The translations under genes and the position numbers were made by a program. Below are positions 18,174-27,302 of a stretch of 64,000 nucleotides of DNA, in pieces. A model generated the notes under the pieces. It ran no database searches, was not told the DNA's origin, and saw nothing but the letters and a program-made list of their open reading frames with translations. The first letter of the stretch is position 1. Every line of letters begins with the position of its first letter. This DNA comes from Allohahella sp002354735 (lineage in GTDB: Bacteria; Pseudomonadota; Gammaproteobacteria; Pseudomonadales; Oleiphilaceae): positions 3,844,001 to 3,908,000 of the forward strand of contig NZ_CP172312.1 in assembly GCF_047946665.1 (NCBI RefSeq), read 5' to 3'.

Positions 18174-18242
18174 GACGCCAGCAGGTGGGCTGTTGTCCGT
18201 CATAATCATTTTGCGTTTTCGACTTAATCAGGGGTACAGGTT

Positions 18243-19097
18243 ATGGGTCAGGAATCATTAATCGTTGTTGTCGTCTTCGTCATACTTGTCGCAGTTACCA
18301 TTGCGATGGGTGTGCGTATCGTGCCGCAAGGCTACAAGCACATCGTTCAGCGGCTGGGGAAATACCAGCGCACCTTGAACCCCGGCCTCAATCTCATCAT
18401 CCCCTATGTCGATCAGGTGCCGTACAAGATCACCACCAAGGATATCGTATTGGACATACCGTCACAGGAAGTCATCACCCAGGACAACGTGACGATCAAG
18501 GCCAATGCGGTGGCATATATCAATATCGTGGCGCCTGAGAAAGCGGTCTATGGTGTTGAAGAGTATGAAATGGCCATAAGGAATCTGGTGCAGACTGCCC
18601 TGCGATCTATCATCGGTGAACAGACGCTGGACGAGGCGCTATCTTCACGTGACAAGATCAAGCTCCGCCTGCGGGAGTCGATTTCGGATGACATCGCTGA
18701 CTGGGGTATTAACCTGAAGACGGTCGAGATCCAGGACATCAATCCCTCCACCACCATGCAGCTGGCGATGGAGGAGCAGGCAGCGGCCGAGCGGCAACGG
18801 CGAGCTACGGTCACCCGGGCCGAGGGTCAGAAACAGGCTGCGATACTCGAGGCCGATGGTCGCCTGGAAGCGTCACGTCGTGACGGTGCGGCTCAGGTGG
18901 TTCTGGCAGAAGCCAGTGGAGAGGCCCTGGAGCGAGTGGCCAAGGCAATCGGTAATGAGGACCTGCCGATTACTTATCTGCTAGGCGAGAAGTACATCGC
19001 CGCCCTGGCCGAACTGTCCACCTCAGCCAATGCCAAGACGGTCGTACTGCCAGCTGATCTGCCTGCTGCACTCAAGGGGTTCATCAATCGAAGCTGA
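18243..19097 (+). CDS. SPFH/Band 7 protein (slipin/QmcA type)
   Basis: 284 residues. An N-terminal membrane anchor (LIVVVVFVILVAVTIAMG) is followed by the SPFH domain with VPQGYKHIVQRLGKY and PGLNLIIPYVD, then an Ala/Glu-rich coiled coil near MEEQAAAERQRRATVTRAEG. Such proteins form large membrane-bound cages that partner with NfeD and are thought to organise membrane microdomains and proteases. The upstream nfeD gene supports this pairing. Confidence 0.93.
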   Translation: MGQESLIVVVVFVILVAVTIAMGVRIVPQGYKHIVQRLGKYQRTLNPGLNLIIPYVDQVPYKITTKDIVLDIPSQEVITQDNVTIKANAVAYINIVAPEKAVYGVEEYEMAIRNLVQTALRSIIGEQTLDEALSSRDKIKLRLRESISDDIADWGINLKTVEIQDINPSTTMQLAMEEQAAAERQRRATVTRAEGQKQAAILEADGRLEASRRDGAAQVVLAEASGEALERVAKAIGNEDLPITYLLGEKYIAALAELSTSANAKTVVLPADLPAALKGFINRS

Positions 19098-19124
19098 GAT
19101 GGTGCGTAGTACCGGAGCCTTTCG

Positions 19125-20915
19125 ATGAGGGGCTACGGCCAACACGACGACAGTCCCGCGGGTGAACTGAGTCTCAGGACGCTCAAGTCGCTGCTGCCTT
19201 TCCTGGCAGACTTCCGCGGGCGGATCGCGATTGCGCTGCTTTGCCTGATCGCTGCCAAGCTCGCGACTGTCGCGCTTCCCTTTGTGTTGAAAGCTGTCGT
19301 GGATGATCTCGACCCGAGTCAGGTCGAGAGTGCCGTCCTCGTGCTGCCGCTGGCCTTGCTGATCGCCTACGGCGTGCTGCGTTTTGCCAATACTCTGTTC
19401 AGCGAACTGCGCGACACGCTCTTTGGTCGCGTGACTGAACGTGCGATGCGACACATTGGCCTGCGGGTCTTCAGTCATCTGCATTCGCTTGAACTGAACT
19501 ACCATCTCAATCGCAATACGGGTGGTGTCGCCAGAGACATTGAACGCGGCGTAAGCGGCGTCGGTTTCATCCTGCGCTTCATGGTGTTCAACATCATTCC
19601 CACCATTCTGGAAGTTGCGCTGGTCATCGGGCTATTGCTGATGCGCTATAACCCCTGGTTTGCGCTCATCATGCTGATTGCTGTGGTGGTTTATGTCGGT
19701 TATTCGATCAAGGTCACCGAGTGGCGCACTGAGTATATCCGCGAGGCCAATCGGGCCGATTCGCAAAGTAATACCAGGGCGATCGACAGCCTGATCAACT
19801 ATGAGACCGTCAAGTACTTCAATAACGAAGCCTTCGAAACCAGACACTACGATACAGACCTTGCGGCCTGGGAGAATGCGCGACGCAAGAACCGGCTCTC
19901 GCTGTTCGCGCTTAATGGTGGCCAGGCGCTTATCATCGGCTGTGCCATGACGGCCATGCTCATTCTGGCAGCCAGTGAAGTGGTTGCAGGCAACATGACG
20001 CTGGGCGACTTTGTGCTCGTCAACGCGTTCACGATGCAGCTCTTCATGCCACTGAACTTTCTCGGCTTCGTGTACCGGGAGATGAAGGGTTCGCTGGCGA
20101 GCATGGAGCAGATGTTCCGCCTGCTGGAAATCAAGCCGGCGATCAGCGATGCCGATGATGCCGAGCCCCTGCGACTGGGCCCCGGGCGTGTAGAATTCCG
20201 CAAGCTGAGCTTTGGGTATCGGCCGGATCGGCCAATCCTGAGACAGCTCGACTTCACGGTTGATGCCGGGACAAAGCTGGCCGTGGTCGGTGACAGCGGT
20301 GCGGGCAAGTCGACCTTGGTAAAGTTGCTCTATCGATTCTATGATCCCACCGAGGGGGCGATTCTTATCGATGGGCAGGACATCCGTCAGTGCACACAGG
20401 CTTCCGTCAGGGCCAATATCGGTATTGTTCCGCAAGACACAGTGCTGTTCAACACGACCCTGGGCGAGAACATCCGTTACGGGCGCAGCGATGCCACTGA
20501 TGAGGAAATTGCCACTGTCATCGCCATGGCGCATCTCGATGTCTTCGTAGAAGCGCTGCCAGAGGGGCTGGACACACTGGTCGGCGAGCGCGGTCTCAAG
20601 CTCAGTGGTGGTGAGAAGCAGCGGGTGGCGATTGCACGAACACTGCTGAAAAATCCGGGCATCCTGGTATTCGATGAAGCGACATCTTCGCTCGACTCAA
20701 AAGTAGAGCGTTCGATCGTCGATGCGCTCAATGCCATGGCGACCGGCCGCACCACGATCGTGATTGCCCACAGGCTTTCTACCATTGTTGATGCCGATGT
20801 CATTCTGGTGATGCGCGACGGCCGCATTGTCGAGCGGGGTACTCATGCCACCTTGCTGGCTTCCAAGGGGGTCTACAGTGAGCTGTGGCGGGCACAGGAT
20901 ACTGCCAGTGCGTAG
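19125..20915 (+). CDS. Atm1/HMT1-type ABC exporter
   Basis: 596 residues, a half-transporter with a fused six-helix domain and ATPase. Walker A is GDSGAGKSTLVKLLYRF, the signature LSGGEKQRVAIARTLL, Walker B ILVFDEATSSLDS and the H-loop IVIAHRLST. The membrane domain has the Atm1-family sequence NRNTGGVARDIERG. Bacterial Atm1 proteins export glutathione-linked compounds and heavy-metal conjugates. It starts at ATG 19125 with GGAG upstream, 27 bp after the slipin gene, so cotranscription is likely. Confidence 0.92.
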   Translation: MRGYGQHDDSPAGELSLRTLKSLLPFLADFRGRIAIALLCLIAAKLATVALPFVLKAVVDDLDPSQVESAVLVLPLALLIAYGVLRFANTLFSELRDTLFGRVTERAMRHIGLRVFSHLHSLELNYHLNRNTGGVARDIERGVSGVGFILRFMVFNIIPTILEVALVIGLLLMRYNPWFALIMLIAVVVYVGYSIKVTEWRTEYIREANRADSQSNTRAIDSLINYETVKYFNNEAFETRHYDTDLAAWENARRKNRLSLFALNGGQALIIGCAMTAMLILAASEVVAGNMTLGDFVLVNAFTMQLFMPLNFLGFVYREMKGSLASMEQMFRLLEIKPAISDADDAEPLRLGPGRVEFRKLSFGYRPDRPILRQLDFTVDAGTKLAVVGDSGAGKSTLVKLLYRFYDPTEGAILIDGQDIRQCTQASVRANIGIVPQDTVLFNTTLGENIRYGRSDATDEEIATVIAMAHLDVFVEALPEGLDTLVGERGLKLSGGEKQRVAIARTLLKNPGILVFDEATSSLDSKVERSIVDALNAMATGRTTIVIAHRLSTIVDADVILVMRDGRIVERGTHATLLASKGVYSELWRAQDTASA

Positions 20916-20994
20916 TGAGTCGTGGTAAACTGATCGTTTTGCACGCACCGGATTTACGGTCCGGCCTGCTGAACACACAAAGAGACTCGCCATC

Positions 20995-22065
20995 ATGTCC
21001 GATGAGTTTGCCAAGGGCACGGTTCTGTCCAATGAGCCGTCCGAGGCGTTGCCGATCACCGTCGCTGCGCTCTACCGCTTTATCGATCTGCCAGCCTATG
21101 AGCGCCTGCGTGAACCGCTGCTGGAGGCCATGAAAACCTACGAGGTTCGTGGCACGCTGTTATTGGCTGCAGAAGGGATCAACGGCACAGTCGCGGCCGA
21201 GCACGGCAATATGAAGACGTTTCTGCAGTTCCTGCAGGACCAGCCACCATTTGCTGCGATGACGGTAAAGCGCTCCTATTGTGCAGCGCCACCGTTCTAT
21301 CGATCCAAGGTCAAGTTGAAACGTGAAATCGTGACCATGGGTGTCGAGACGGTCGACCCCAAGAAAGTCGTTGGCACCTACGTGCAGCCAAAGGACTGGA
21401 ATGATCTGATCAGTGACCCAGAGGTCCTGGTGATCGACACCCGCAATACTTACGAAACCAGGGTGGGCAAATTCGAAGGTGCAGTCGACCCGGGTACAGA
21501 TTCCTTCCGCTCTTTTCCTGCCTATGTGGCGAGCAACCTGGACAAGCAGGTCCACCGCAAGGTCGCAATGTACTGCACCGGCGGCATTCGCTGCGAAAAG
21601 AGTACCGCCTATCTCAAGCAGCAAGGTTTTGAAGAGGTTTATCATCTCGAAGGCGGCATTCTGCGTTATCTGGAAGAAGTGCCAGCATCCGAGAGCCTGT
21701 GGCGCGGTGAATGTTTCGTTTTTGACAACCGGGTTACAGTCGACCACCAGCTGAAACAGGGCTCCTACGATCAATGCCACGCCTGCCGCATGCCGGTAAC
21801 GGCTGAGGAGCAGCAGGATGAGCGCTTTCAGGCGGGCGTCAGCTGTCCGCACTGCTTCGATGCGGTACCGCCAGAGCGCCGACAGCGTTTCGAAGAACGT
21901 GAAAAACAGATGAGACTCGCCAAAAGCCGTGGCGAGGCCCACATCGGTCTGGATGCTGCCGAAGTGCTGGCCAAGAAGCAGGCCGAGAAACGCCGCCAGG
22001 CCAAAAATAAGGCTCTGCAGGCCGAACTGCTCGAGCGTGGTAACGGGAGCCAGGCCGGGTGCTGA
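20995..22065 (+). CDS. trhO: tRNA uridine(34) hydroxylase (rhodanese family)
   Basis: 356 residues. It makes 5-hydroxyuridine at the wobble position of tRNA in an oxygen-dependent reaction. The N-terminal acylphosphatase-like domain contains LLLAAEGINGTVAA; the rhodanese domain carries the catalytic Cys (C194) in MYCTGGIRCEKSTAYL. The C-terminus has paired cysteines (CHACRMPVT and SCPHCFD), as in the YceA/TrhO family, and a Lys/Arg-rich tail. rlmJ overlaps its end by 7 nt. Confidence 0.93.
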   Translation: MSDEFAKGTVLSNEPSEALPITVAALYRFIDLPAYERLREPLLEAMKTYEVRGTLLLAAEGINGTVAAEHGNMKTFLQFLQDQPPFAAMTVKRSYCAAPPFYRSKVKLKREIVTMGVETVDPKKVVGTYVQPKDWNDLISDPEVLVIDTRNTYETRVGKFEGAVDPGTDSFRSFPAYVASNLDKQVHRKVAMYCTGGIRCEKSTAYLKQQGFEEVYHLEGGILRYLEEVPASESLWRGECFVFDNRVTVDHQLKQGSYDQCHACRMPVTAEEQQDERFQAGVSCPHCFDAVPPERRQRFEEREKQMRLAKSRGEAHIGLDAAEVLAKKQAEKRRQAKNKALQAELLERGNGSQAGC

Positions 22066-22925
22066 GCTATCAGCATGCCTACCACGCCGGCAACTTTGCA
22101 GATGTGCACAAGCACCTGCTGCTGTCCCGCGTGCTCGCCTATCTCAATCTGAAACCCGCCGGCTGGACCTGCTACGAAACTCATGCCGGCGATGGCATGT
22201 ACGACCTTGCCAGTGTCGAGGCGCTCAAGACGGGCGAGGCGGAAGCCGGCATAAAACGGCTGCTGAATGAGTCAGCTCGAGATCTCACTCTGCCTGAAGT
22301 CATGCAGACCTATGTCGACATTGTGCGCGCCCAGCTCGATCAGCAAAGATATCCGGGCTCACCAGGTATAGCGCTCGGCTTGGCGCGCGAACAGGATGCG
22401 CAGGTGCTCTGTGAGTTGCATCCTGCCGCCTTCGCCGCCTTGCATGGCTGGGCGAGTTCGGCGCGACGGCATTCGGGTGCGCGTATCTCCGTGCACCAGC
22501 GGGATGGCTTCGAAGGTGTTGCAGCGCTCAGCCCCCCAGCTGGCGGACGAGGCGTGGTGTTAATCGACCCGAGCTATGAAATCAAGGCTGATTACGAAAC
22601 CATTCCGCTGTGGACCGCTGCCCTCTTGCAGCGCTGGCGAGGCGCTGTGGTCATGCAGTGGTATCCGATACTGGCGAAGGCAGGGCATGCTGAAATTCTG
22701 GCCACGATGAAAGCAGCCTTGCCACCGACGACGGGTGTCCGGCTCACCGTAGAGTGGTCTGCAACCGGTTCTGCCGGCATGCGGGGCGATCGAACACCGG
22801 GTATGTCCGGCAGCGGCATGGTCATCACCAATGCGCCGTGGACGCTCGCCGACGAGCTGGCGGGGATCAAGGACTGGTTGAACGAACACCTTTCAATTGT
22901 TCAGCGAATCGAGGTATCACCCTGA
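22059..22925 (+). CDS. rlmJ: 23S rRNA (adenine2030-N6)-methyltransferase
   Basis: 288 residues. It methylates A2030 of 23S rRNA. The family N-terminus MLSYQHAYHAGNFADVHKH is intact and fixes the GTG at 22059 as the start, which overlaps the trhO stop. The catalytic motif reads DPSYE rather than the DPPYE of the E. coli enzyme. The C-terminus (GSGMVITNAPWTL) is typical. Confidence 0.94.
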   Translation: MLSYQHAYHAGNFADVHKHLLLSRVLAYLNLKPAGWTCYETHAGDGMYDLASVEALKTGEAEAGIKRLLNESARDLTLPEVMQTYVDIVRAQLDQQRYPGSPGIALGLAREQDAQVLCELHPAAFAALHGWASSARRHSGARISVHQRDGFEGVAALSPPAGGRGVVLIDPSYEIKADYETIPLWTAALLQRWRGAVVMQWYPILAKAGHAEILATMKAALPPTTGVRLTVEWSATGSAGMRGDRTPGMSGSGMVITNAPWTLADELAGIKDWLNEHLSIVQRIEVSP

Positions 22926-22938
22926 GGTTCCTGTTGTC

Positions 22939-23661
22939 ATGAGTCTTGAGAAATCGGTTGTGGTCATCACCGGTGGTTCCCGCAGGGTAGGCCTGCATTG
23001 CGCCCGAACGCTTCGTCATCTCGGCTGTGAGGTGCACATCACCTATCGCAGTGATCGCCCCGATATCGATGTCTTGAGAACTGAAGGCGTCATCTGCCAT
23101 CAGGTAGATTTCGAAGAGGATGACAGCCTGAATCGCTGGCTGGACTTCCTGCGAAAAGACGCACCGCCAATGCGCGCACTGGTGCATAATGCGTCGCTCT
23201 GGCTGCCTGACTCGGACCCGGCAACCGATTACCAGACCACCATCAGACGAATGAATCGGATTCACTGCGAGGCACCATATCTGATGAACATGGCTGCTGC
23301 GGAACGTCTCAGGCTCGGTGGCAGTCCACTGAGCGATATCGTTCACATTACGGACTATGTGATTGAAAAGGGCAGCGATAATCATATTGCCTACGCTGCG
23401 AGCAAGGCTGCCCTTGATGGTATGGCGAGAAGCTTTGCCAAGCGGTTCGCCCCACTGATCAAGGTCAACAGTATCGCGCCGTCACTACTCATGTTCCAGG
23501 AGGACGACGACCTCGAGTACCGAAGGAAAACGCTGGCCAAGTCAGCGCTGGGCGTTGAACCGGGCCCTCAGGTCATTGCCGACGCCCTCATTTATCTGCT
23601 GAACAATCGCTATATGACGGGACGCGTGATCGCACTCGACGGCGGCCGCAACATACGCTGA
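22939..23661 (+). CDS. folM: Dihydromonapterin reductase (FolM-like short-chain dehydrogenase)
   Basis: 240 residues. The SDR nucleotide-binding motif is ITGGSRRVGLHCARTL and the catalytic YxxxK lies in YAASKAALDGM. LVHNASLWLPD is characteristic of FolM as opposed to general SDRs. It reduces dihydromonapterin (and dihydrofolate) with NADPH. The ATG at 22939 lies 13 nt after the rlmJ stop. folE, the first enzyme of pterin synthesis, follows 91 bp later, which supports a pterin role. Confidence 0.85.
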   Translation: MSLEKSVVVITGGSRRVGLHCARTLRHLGCEVHITYRSDRPDIDVLRTEGVICHQVDFEEDDSLNRWLDFLRKDAPPMRALVHNASLWLPDSDPATDYQTTIRRMNRIHCEAPYLMNMAAAERLRLGGSPLSDIVHITDYVIEKGSDNHIAYAASKAALDGMARSFAKRFAPLIKVNSIAPSLLMFQEDDDLEYRRKTLAKSALGVEPGPQVIADALIYLLNNRYMTGRVIALDGGRNIR

Positions 23662-23752
23662 TGCGGGCTTTTTAGCCGCAGCTCATCAATATGCAGTCAA
23701 TGATCAATCAATTATCCGCTGCGCAGGCAGTAACCTGAACCAGGAGCCTAGT

Positions 23753-24313
23753 ATGAGCGACACGCTTGCAGGACATTACAAGAGTATTCTCGAACTTATC
23801 GGTGAAGACACCACGCGTGAGGGCCTGCGGGATACGCCGGCTCGTGCGGCCAAAGCCATGCAGTATCTCTGCAAGGGCTATAACGATACCCTCGCCCAAA
23901 TTGTCAATAACGCGATCTTCGAATCCGATACCGAGGAAATGGTCGTGGTGAAAGACATCGAGCTGTACTCGCTGTGTGAACACCATCTGCTGCCGTTTAT
24001 GGGGCGCTGCCACATTGCCTATATTCCGAATGGCAAGGTTCTGGGTCTGTCGAAGTTCGCCAGGATCGTGGATATGTATGCTCGCCGCGCGCAGATCCAG
24101 GAGAACCTGACCAAGCAGATTGCGGAGGCGGTTGAGCAGGTTACAGGCGCCTACGGGGTGGGCGTGATCATCGAAGCCAAACATCTGTGCATGATGGCGC
24201 GTGGCGTAGAGAAGCAGAATAGTTCGATGATGTCATCGGTCATGCTCGGTAGCATTCGGACCAATCCGGCGACCAGGACCGAGTTTCTGACGCTGGTGAA
24301 GATGAATAAATAG
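23753..24313 (+). CDS. folE: GTP cyclohydrolase I
   Basis: 186 residues. It converts GTP to 7,8-dihydroneopterin triphosphate, the first step of folate/monapterin synthesis. Motifs seen are SLCEHHLLPFMGRCHIAYIP with the zinc-binding Cys and His, VLGLSKFARIVDMYARR and the second zinc Cys in KHLCMMARGVEKQNS. AGGAG precedes the ATG. It is the zinc-dependent FolE type. Confidence 0.97.
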   Translation: MSDTLAGHYKSILELIGEDTTREGLRDTPARAAKAMQYLCKGYNDTLAQIVNNAIFESDTEEMVVVKDIELYSLCEHHLLPFMGRCHIAYIPNGKVLGLSKFARIVDMYARRAQIQENLTKQIAEAVEQVTGAYGVGVIIEAKHLCMMARGVEKQNSSMMSSVMLGSIRTNPATRTEFLTLVKMNK

Positions 24314-24318
24314 CAGCC

Positions 24319-24343
24319 GAAAAAAAAGGGCGCTGAGCGCCCT
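24319..24343 (-). terminator. Intrinsic terminator after the 59-residue gene (shared with folE)
   Basis: Stem AGGGCGC / GCGCCCT with a TGA loop. On the minus strand it is followed by eight T residues, a textbook terminator for the small gene at 24375-24554. On the plus strand the hairpin lies 14 bp after the folE stop but has no T-run. Confidence 0.85.
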
Positions 24344-24374
24344 AACACCTGTTTGACTGGTTAATGCCTGAATA

Positions 24375-24554
24375 CTAGCGGTAGTACATACTGCCAAGAT
24401 ACGTAACTAACTCGGCGATATTCTTCTGGTCATCCGGGCATTGTGGAACGCAGATTCCACCCTTCTGATTGCCCTGGCGTTTGCTGCCACTGTCCATGCG
24501 CGCTTTACGCTTCTCTGACGGCAGTGACGCCTGCTGTGTATGTGTATTAGCCAT
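24375..24554 (-). CDS. Small cysteine-containing protein, function unknown
   Basis: 59 residues, beginning MANTHTQQASLPSEKRKARM and ending LVTYLGSMYYR. The ATG at 24554 has a very strong ribosome-binding site (GGAGGT, 5 nt spacing), and the stop is followed by an intrinsic terminator 32 bp away. The N-terminal half is basic and polar. The middle has GGICVPQCPDD, a CxxxC pair that could bind metal or form a disulfide. There is no signal peptide or TM. I do not recognise the family. It lies between folE and a divergent AraC-type regulator. Confidence 0.8.
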   Translation of the reverse strand: MANTHTQQASLPSEKRKARMDSGSKRQGNQKGGICVPQCPDDQKNIAELVTYLGSMYYR

Positions 24555-24698
24555 AAAGCACCTCCATTAATCGAGTATCCATAGTAAGCTGCCACGATGG
24601 TATCGGCTTGACGAACAGTTGCTGTGTTTTGACAATTTGTTGCAAGATGCAGGCTACGGGATGCGGGTCAGGGCAATACAGGAGCGTGACAGAAACAG

Positions 24699-25763
24699 GT
24701 GGCAGATAAAGGTTCCAGCCAGAATCGGCATAGCTCCAAGCGCGGGGTGCCATCGGTCGCTGCTGCGTCCATTCAAAGTGTGTGTGCTTATCTGGAGTCG
24801 CAAAACTACAGTCTTGATGAGTGGCGCGAGCGTCATGGCTTGTCTCGTGATGATATCATGGCCCCAGACGGGCGCTTTCAGCTCACCGTGTTGCACGACG
24901 TGCTCGATCACGCAGTTGCCGTAACCAAAAATCCTTCAGTTGGCTTGCTCATCGGCGCCGTAATCAGCACGTCGAGCATGGGTGTGATCGGGCATATTCT
25001 CTTCAATAACCGCACCCTTGGTGAAGCGCTGACCCAGTATGTCCGGTTGGCTGCCCTGGTCAACGAGGGTCTTGCCGTAGAGCTTGAAGTCGATGATGGT
25101 GAAGCTATCGTCTCCTTCGATTACATTCAGCCGGAGCTGTATCACGCGGTGAACATCGACAGGATGCTCGTCCAGACGGTCGCTCGGGCGAAGAAATATG
25201 TGAGCGAGCAGGTCTACATGACCCGCGTCGGGTTCCATCATCCTGAGCCAGAGAGCCGGGCAGCCTATGTAGACTACTTCGACTGTCCGTTGAATTTTTC
25301 AGAGCCACGCTCGTACATTGCCTTCGAGGAGAAATTCCTAGACTTCGAGCTGCCGCAGCGCAACCCATATCTGCATCAGGCGCTGTCGCGTCAGGTGGAA
25401 AGCCTGCTGAGTCGGCTTCGACAGCGTCGCAGCCTCAGTGCCAGGGTCCGTCATCTCGTCAATGGTCGCTTGAGTCAGGGAGAGTTCGACGCGGAAGCCA
25501 TCGCCAGTGAGCTCTGTGTTTCTCGCCACACCCTGTACCGCCGGCTGAAAGCCGAGGGCAACTCGTTTCATGACATCATAGAAAGTGCGCGGCGCGACAA
25601 GGCTGTGGCGTATCTACGCAAGAACAAATATGCCCTGAGCGAGATCGCCTTTCTGTTGGGATTCTCCGAGCTCAGTGCATTCAGTCGTGCTTTCAAACGC
25701 TGGACAGGTCAGAGCCCGGCGAGTTACCGGCGCAGCAATGGCTCAGGTGCAGGCAGGACCTGA
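24699..25763 (+). CDS. AraC-family transcriptional regulator
   Basis: 354 residues. The N-terminal domain of about 200 residues is of the arabinose-binding-like type found in OruR/ArgR-like AraC regulators. The C-terminal double helix-turn-helix includes ASELCVSRHTLYRRLKAEG and SEIAFLLGFSELSAFSRAFK, then WTGQSPASYRR. The GTG at 24699 is the most upstream reasonable start; its ribosome-binding site is weak, so the exact start is uncertain. The regulated genes are unknown. Its stop is one base away from the convergent znuB stop. Confidence 0.88.
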   Translation: MADKGSSQNRHSSKRGVPSVAAASIQSVCAYLESQNYSLDEWRERHGLSRDDIMAPDGRFQLTVLHDVLDHAVAVTKNPSVGLLIGAVISTSSMGVIGHILFNNRTLGEALTQYVRLAALVNEGLAVELEVDDGEAIVSFDYIQPELYHAVNIDRMLVQTVARAKKYVSEQVYMTRVGFHHPEPESRAAYVDYFDCPLNFSEPRSYIAFEEKFLDFELPQRNPYLHQALSRQVESLLSRLRQRRSLSARVRHLVNGRLSQGEFDAEAIASELCVSRHTLYRRLKAEGNSFHDIIESARRDKAVAYLRKNKYALSEIAFLLGFSELSAFSRAFKRWTGQSPASYRRSNGSGAGRT

Positions 25764-25764
25764 G

Positions 25765-26532
25765 TTATCGGCTGATGAAGCGGCCGCCTATGAAGCTTGC
25801 AAGAAAGCAGAGAAAGGAGGCGAGTACGATTGATGGGCCTGAGGGCGCATCGATCCACCAGGCGCCGCACAGGCCGGCTACGACGGATATTGCGCCAATG
25901 ATGCCGGCCAGTACCGCCATCATGCCCGGCGAGCGCGACAATGGCCGGGCGGCTGCTGCCGGTATGATCAGCATCGAGGTGACCAGCAGTAGACCCACCA
26001 CCTTCATGGCCATCGCAATGACGAAGGCAATGATGGTGATCAGTACGATCTGTGACAGCATCGGATTGACCCCCTCCACCCTGGCCAGGTCCTCGTGCAG
26101 CGTAATCAGGATCAGCCGCCGCCAGTAATATATGAGCACCACTAGCGATACGACTGTGAGCATGGCTATGAAAGCGGTCTCTGACCAACCGGTAGTGAGT
26201 ATATCGCCAAAGAGATAGCCCATGAGATCGACCGAAGGTGAGTCGAGCAACGCGATGGCGATCAGGCCGACCGACAATGAGCTATGGGCGAGTATGCCCA
26301 GCACAGTATCACTCGCGAAGTGCTGTTGCCGCTGAAGTACGAGCATCAACAGACCGACCAGCAGGCAGGCAGCTATAACCGCAAAGCCGTTGGGTACCTC
26401 GAACAGAATGCCCATGGCGATGCCGAGCAGTGCGGCGTGTGCCAGCGTATCACCAAAATAGGCCATTCTTCGCCAGACAATGAAGCAGCCAAGGGGGCCG
26501 GTGATGAGCGCCAGCGCTATGCCGGCGAGCAT
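25765..26532 (-). CDS. znuB: Zinc ABC transporter permease
   Basis: 255 residues with about seven to eight transmembrane helices. The N-terminal ALITGPLGCFIVWRRMAYFG and GDTLAHAALLG are the classic ZnuB/metal-permease (ABC-3) motifs. It forms the channel of a Zn(II) importer with ZnuC. It lies 8 bp downstream of znuC. No znuA binding protein and no zur gene are present here. Confidence 0.9.
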   Translation of the reverse strand: MLAGIALALITGPLGCFIVWRRMAYFGDTLAHAALLGIAMGILFEVPNGFAVIAACLLVGLLMLVLQRQQHFASDTVLGILAHSSLSVGLIAIALLDSPSVDLMGYLFGDILTTGWSETAFIAMLTVVSLVVLIYYWRRLILITLHEDLARVEGVNPMLSQIVLITIIAFVIAMAMKVVGLLLVTSMLIIPAAAARPLSRSPGMMAVLAGIIGAISVVAGLCGAWWIDAPSGPSIVLASFLCFLASFIGGRFISR

Positions 26533-26540
26533 GGGGGCAG

Positions 26541-27302
26541 CTAGGAGTTCGAGCAGTGGTCGCCCTCCGCGACAGTCCCATCGGCGTGGTGGTGATGGTC
26601 ATGGTGATGGTGATAGATGGCCAGCGTGTCGGCGGCGCGACGGCCAAACAGACTAACGAAGGCTGGATCGTTGGAAATACTTTCGGGATGCCCGGCGCAG
26701 CAGATATGACCGTTCAGGCACAACACATTATCCGTGTCCGCCATTACGAGATGCAGGTCATGTGAAATCAGCAGTATGCCGCAGTGGCGGATATCGCGGA
26801 TCCGGCCGATCAGCTTGTAAAGTAGCTCCTGCCCATTGACGTCCACGCCCTGTGCCGGCTCGTCCAGTACGATAAGGTCTGCCTGCTGAGTAATCGCCCG
26901 CGCCAGCAATACCCGCTGGGTTTCACCGCCACTGAGCTGATGCAGGTTCTTATCAATGCAGTGGGCAACTTCGGTGAGCTCGAGTGCTTCCGCTATGCCA
27001 AGGAGCCTGCGTTTGCGTGCAAATGGAAGCGACACCGAGAGAAAGTCCCGAACGGTGAGTGGCATGGAGGAGTCAATATGGAAGCGCTGTGGAACATAGC
27101 TGATGCGCAGCCCAGGCGCCTTCTGAACCCGACCGGACGTCGGCTGCAGAATGCCCAGCGCGACCTTGCACAAGGTGGTCTTGCCGGCGCCATTCGGACC
27201 AATGACGGTCGTGATGCGGTCAGCCTCCAGCGTGAGGCTGATATGGCTCAGTATATTCTGCCCGCCGATCCTGACGTTGACATCCTCCATTGAAAGCAGC
27301 AT
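26541..27302 (-). CDS. znuC: Zinc ABC transporter ATPase
   Basis: 253 residues. Walker A GPNGAGKTTLCKVALG, signature LSGGETQRVLLARAI, Walker B LIVLDEPAQGVDVNG and the H-loop LLISHDLHLVMADTD match ZnuC. The C-terminal tail carries YHHHHDHHHHADG, a histidine cluster that may bind zinc and sense its cytoplasmic level. The ATG at 27302 directly follows the chpC stop; an ATG four codons later (27290) is an alternative. Its position makes it part of the long Pil-Chp transcript. Confidence 0.92.
   Translation of the reverse strand: MLLSMEDVNVRIGGQNILSHISLTLEADRITTVIGPNGAGKTTLCKVALGILQPTSGRVQKAPGLRISYVPQRFHIDSSMPLTVRDFLSVSLPFARKRRLLGIAEALELTEVAHCIDKNLHQLSGGETQRVLLARAITQQADLIVLDEPAQGVDVNGQELLYKLIGRIRDIRHCGILLISHDLHLVMADTDNVLCLNGHICCAGHPESISNDPAFVSLFGRRAADTLAIYHHHHDHHHHADGTVAEGDHCSNS

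Noticed and set aside
19632..20534. 300-codon antisense frame in the ABC exporter gene
   Set aside because: Shadow of a certain gene with intact ATPase motifs on the other strand.
26578..26622. GGTGAT-like simple repeat resembling a microsatellite
   Set aside because: It encodes the histidine-rich tail of ZnuC on the minus strand; His codons explain it.
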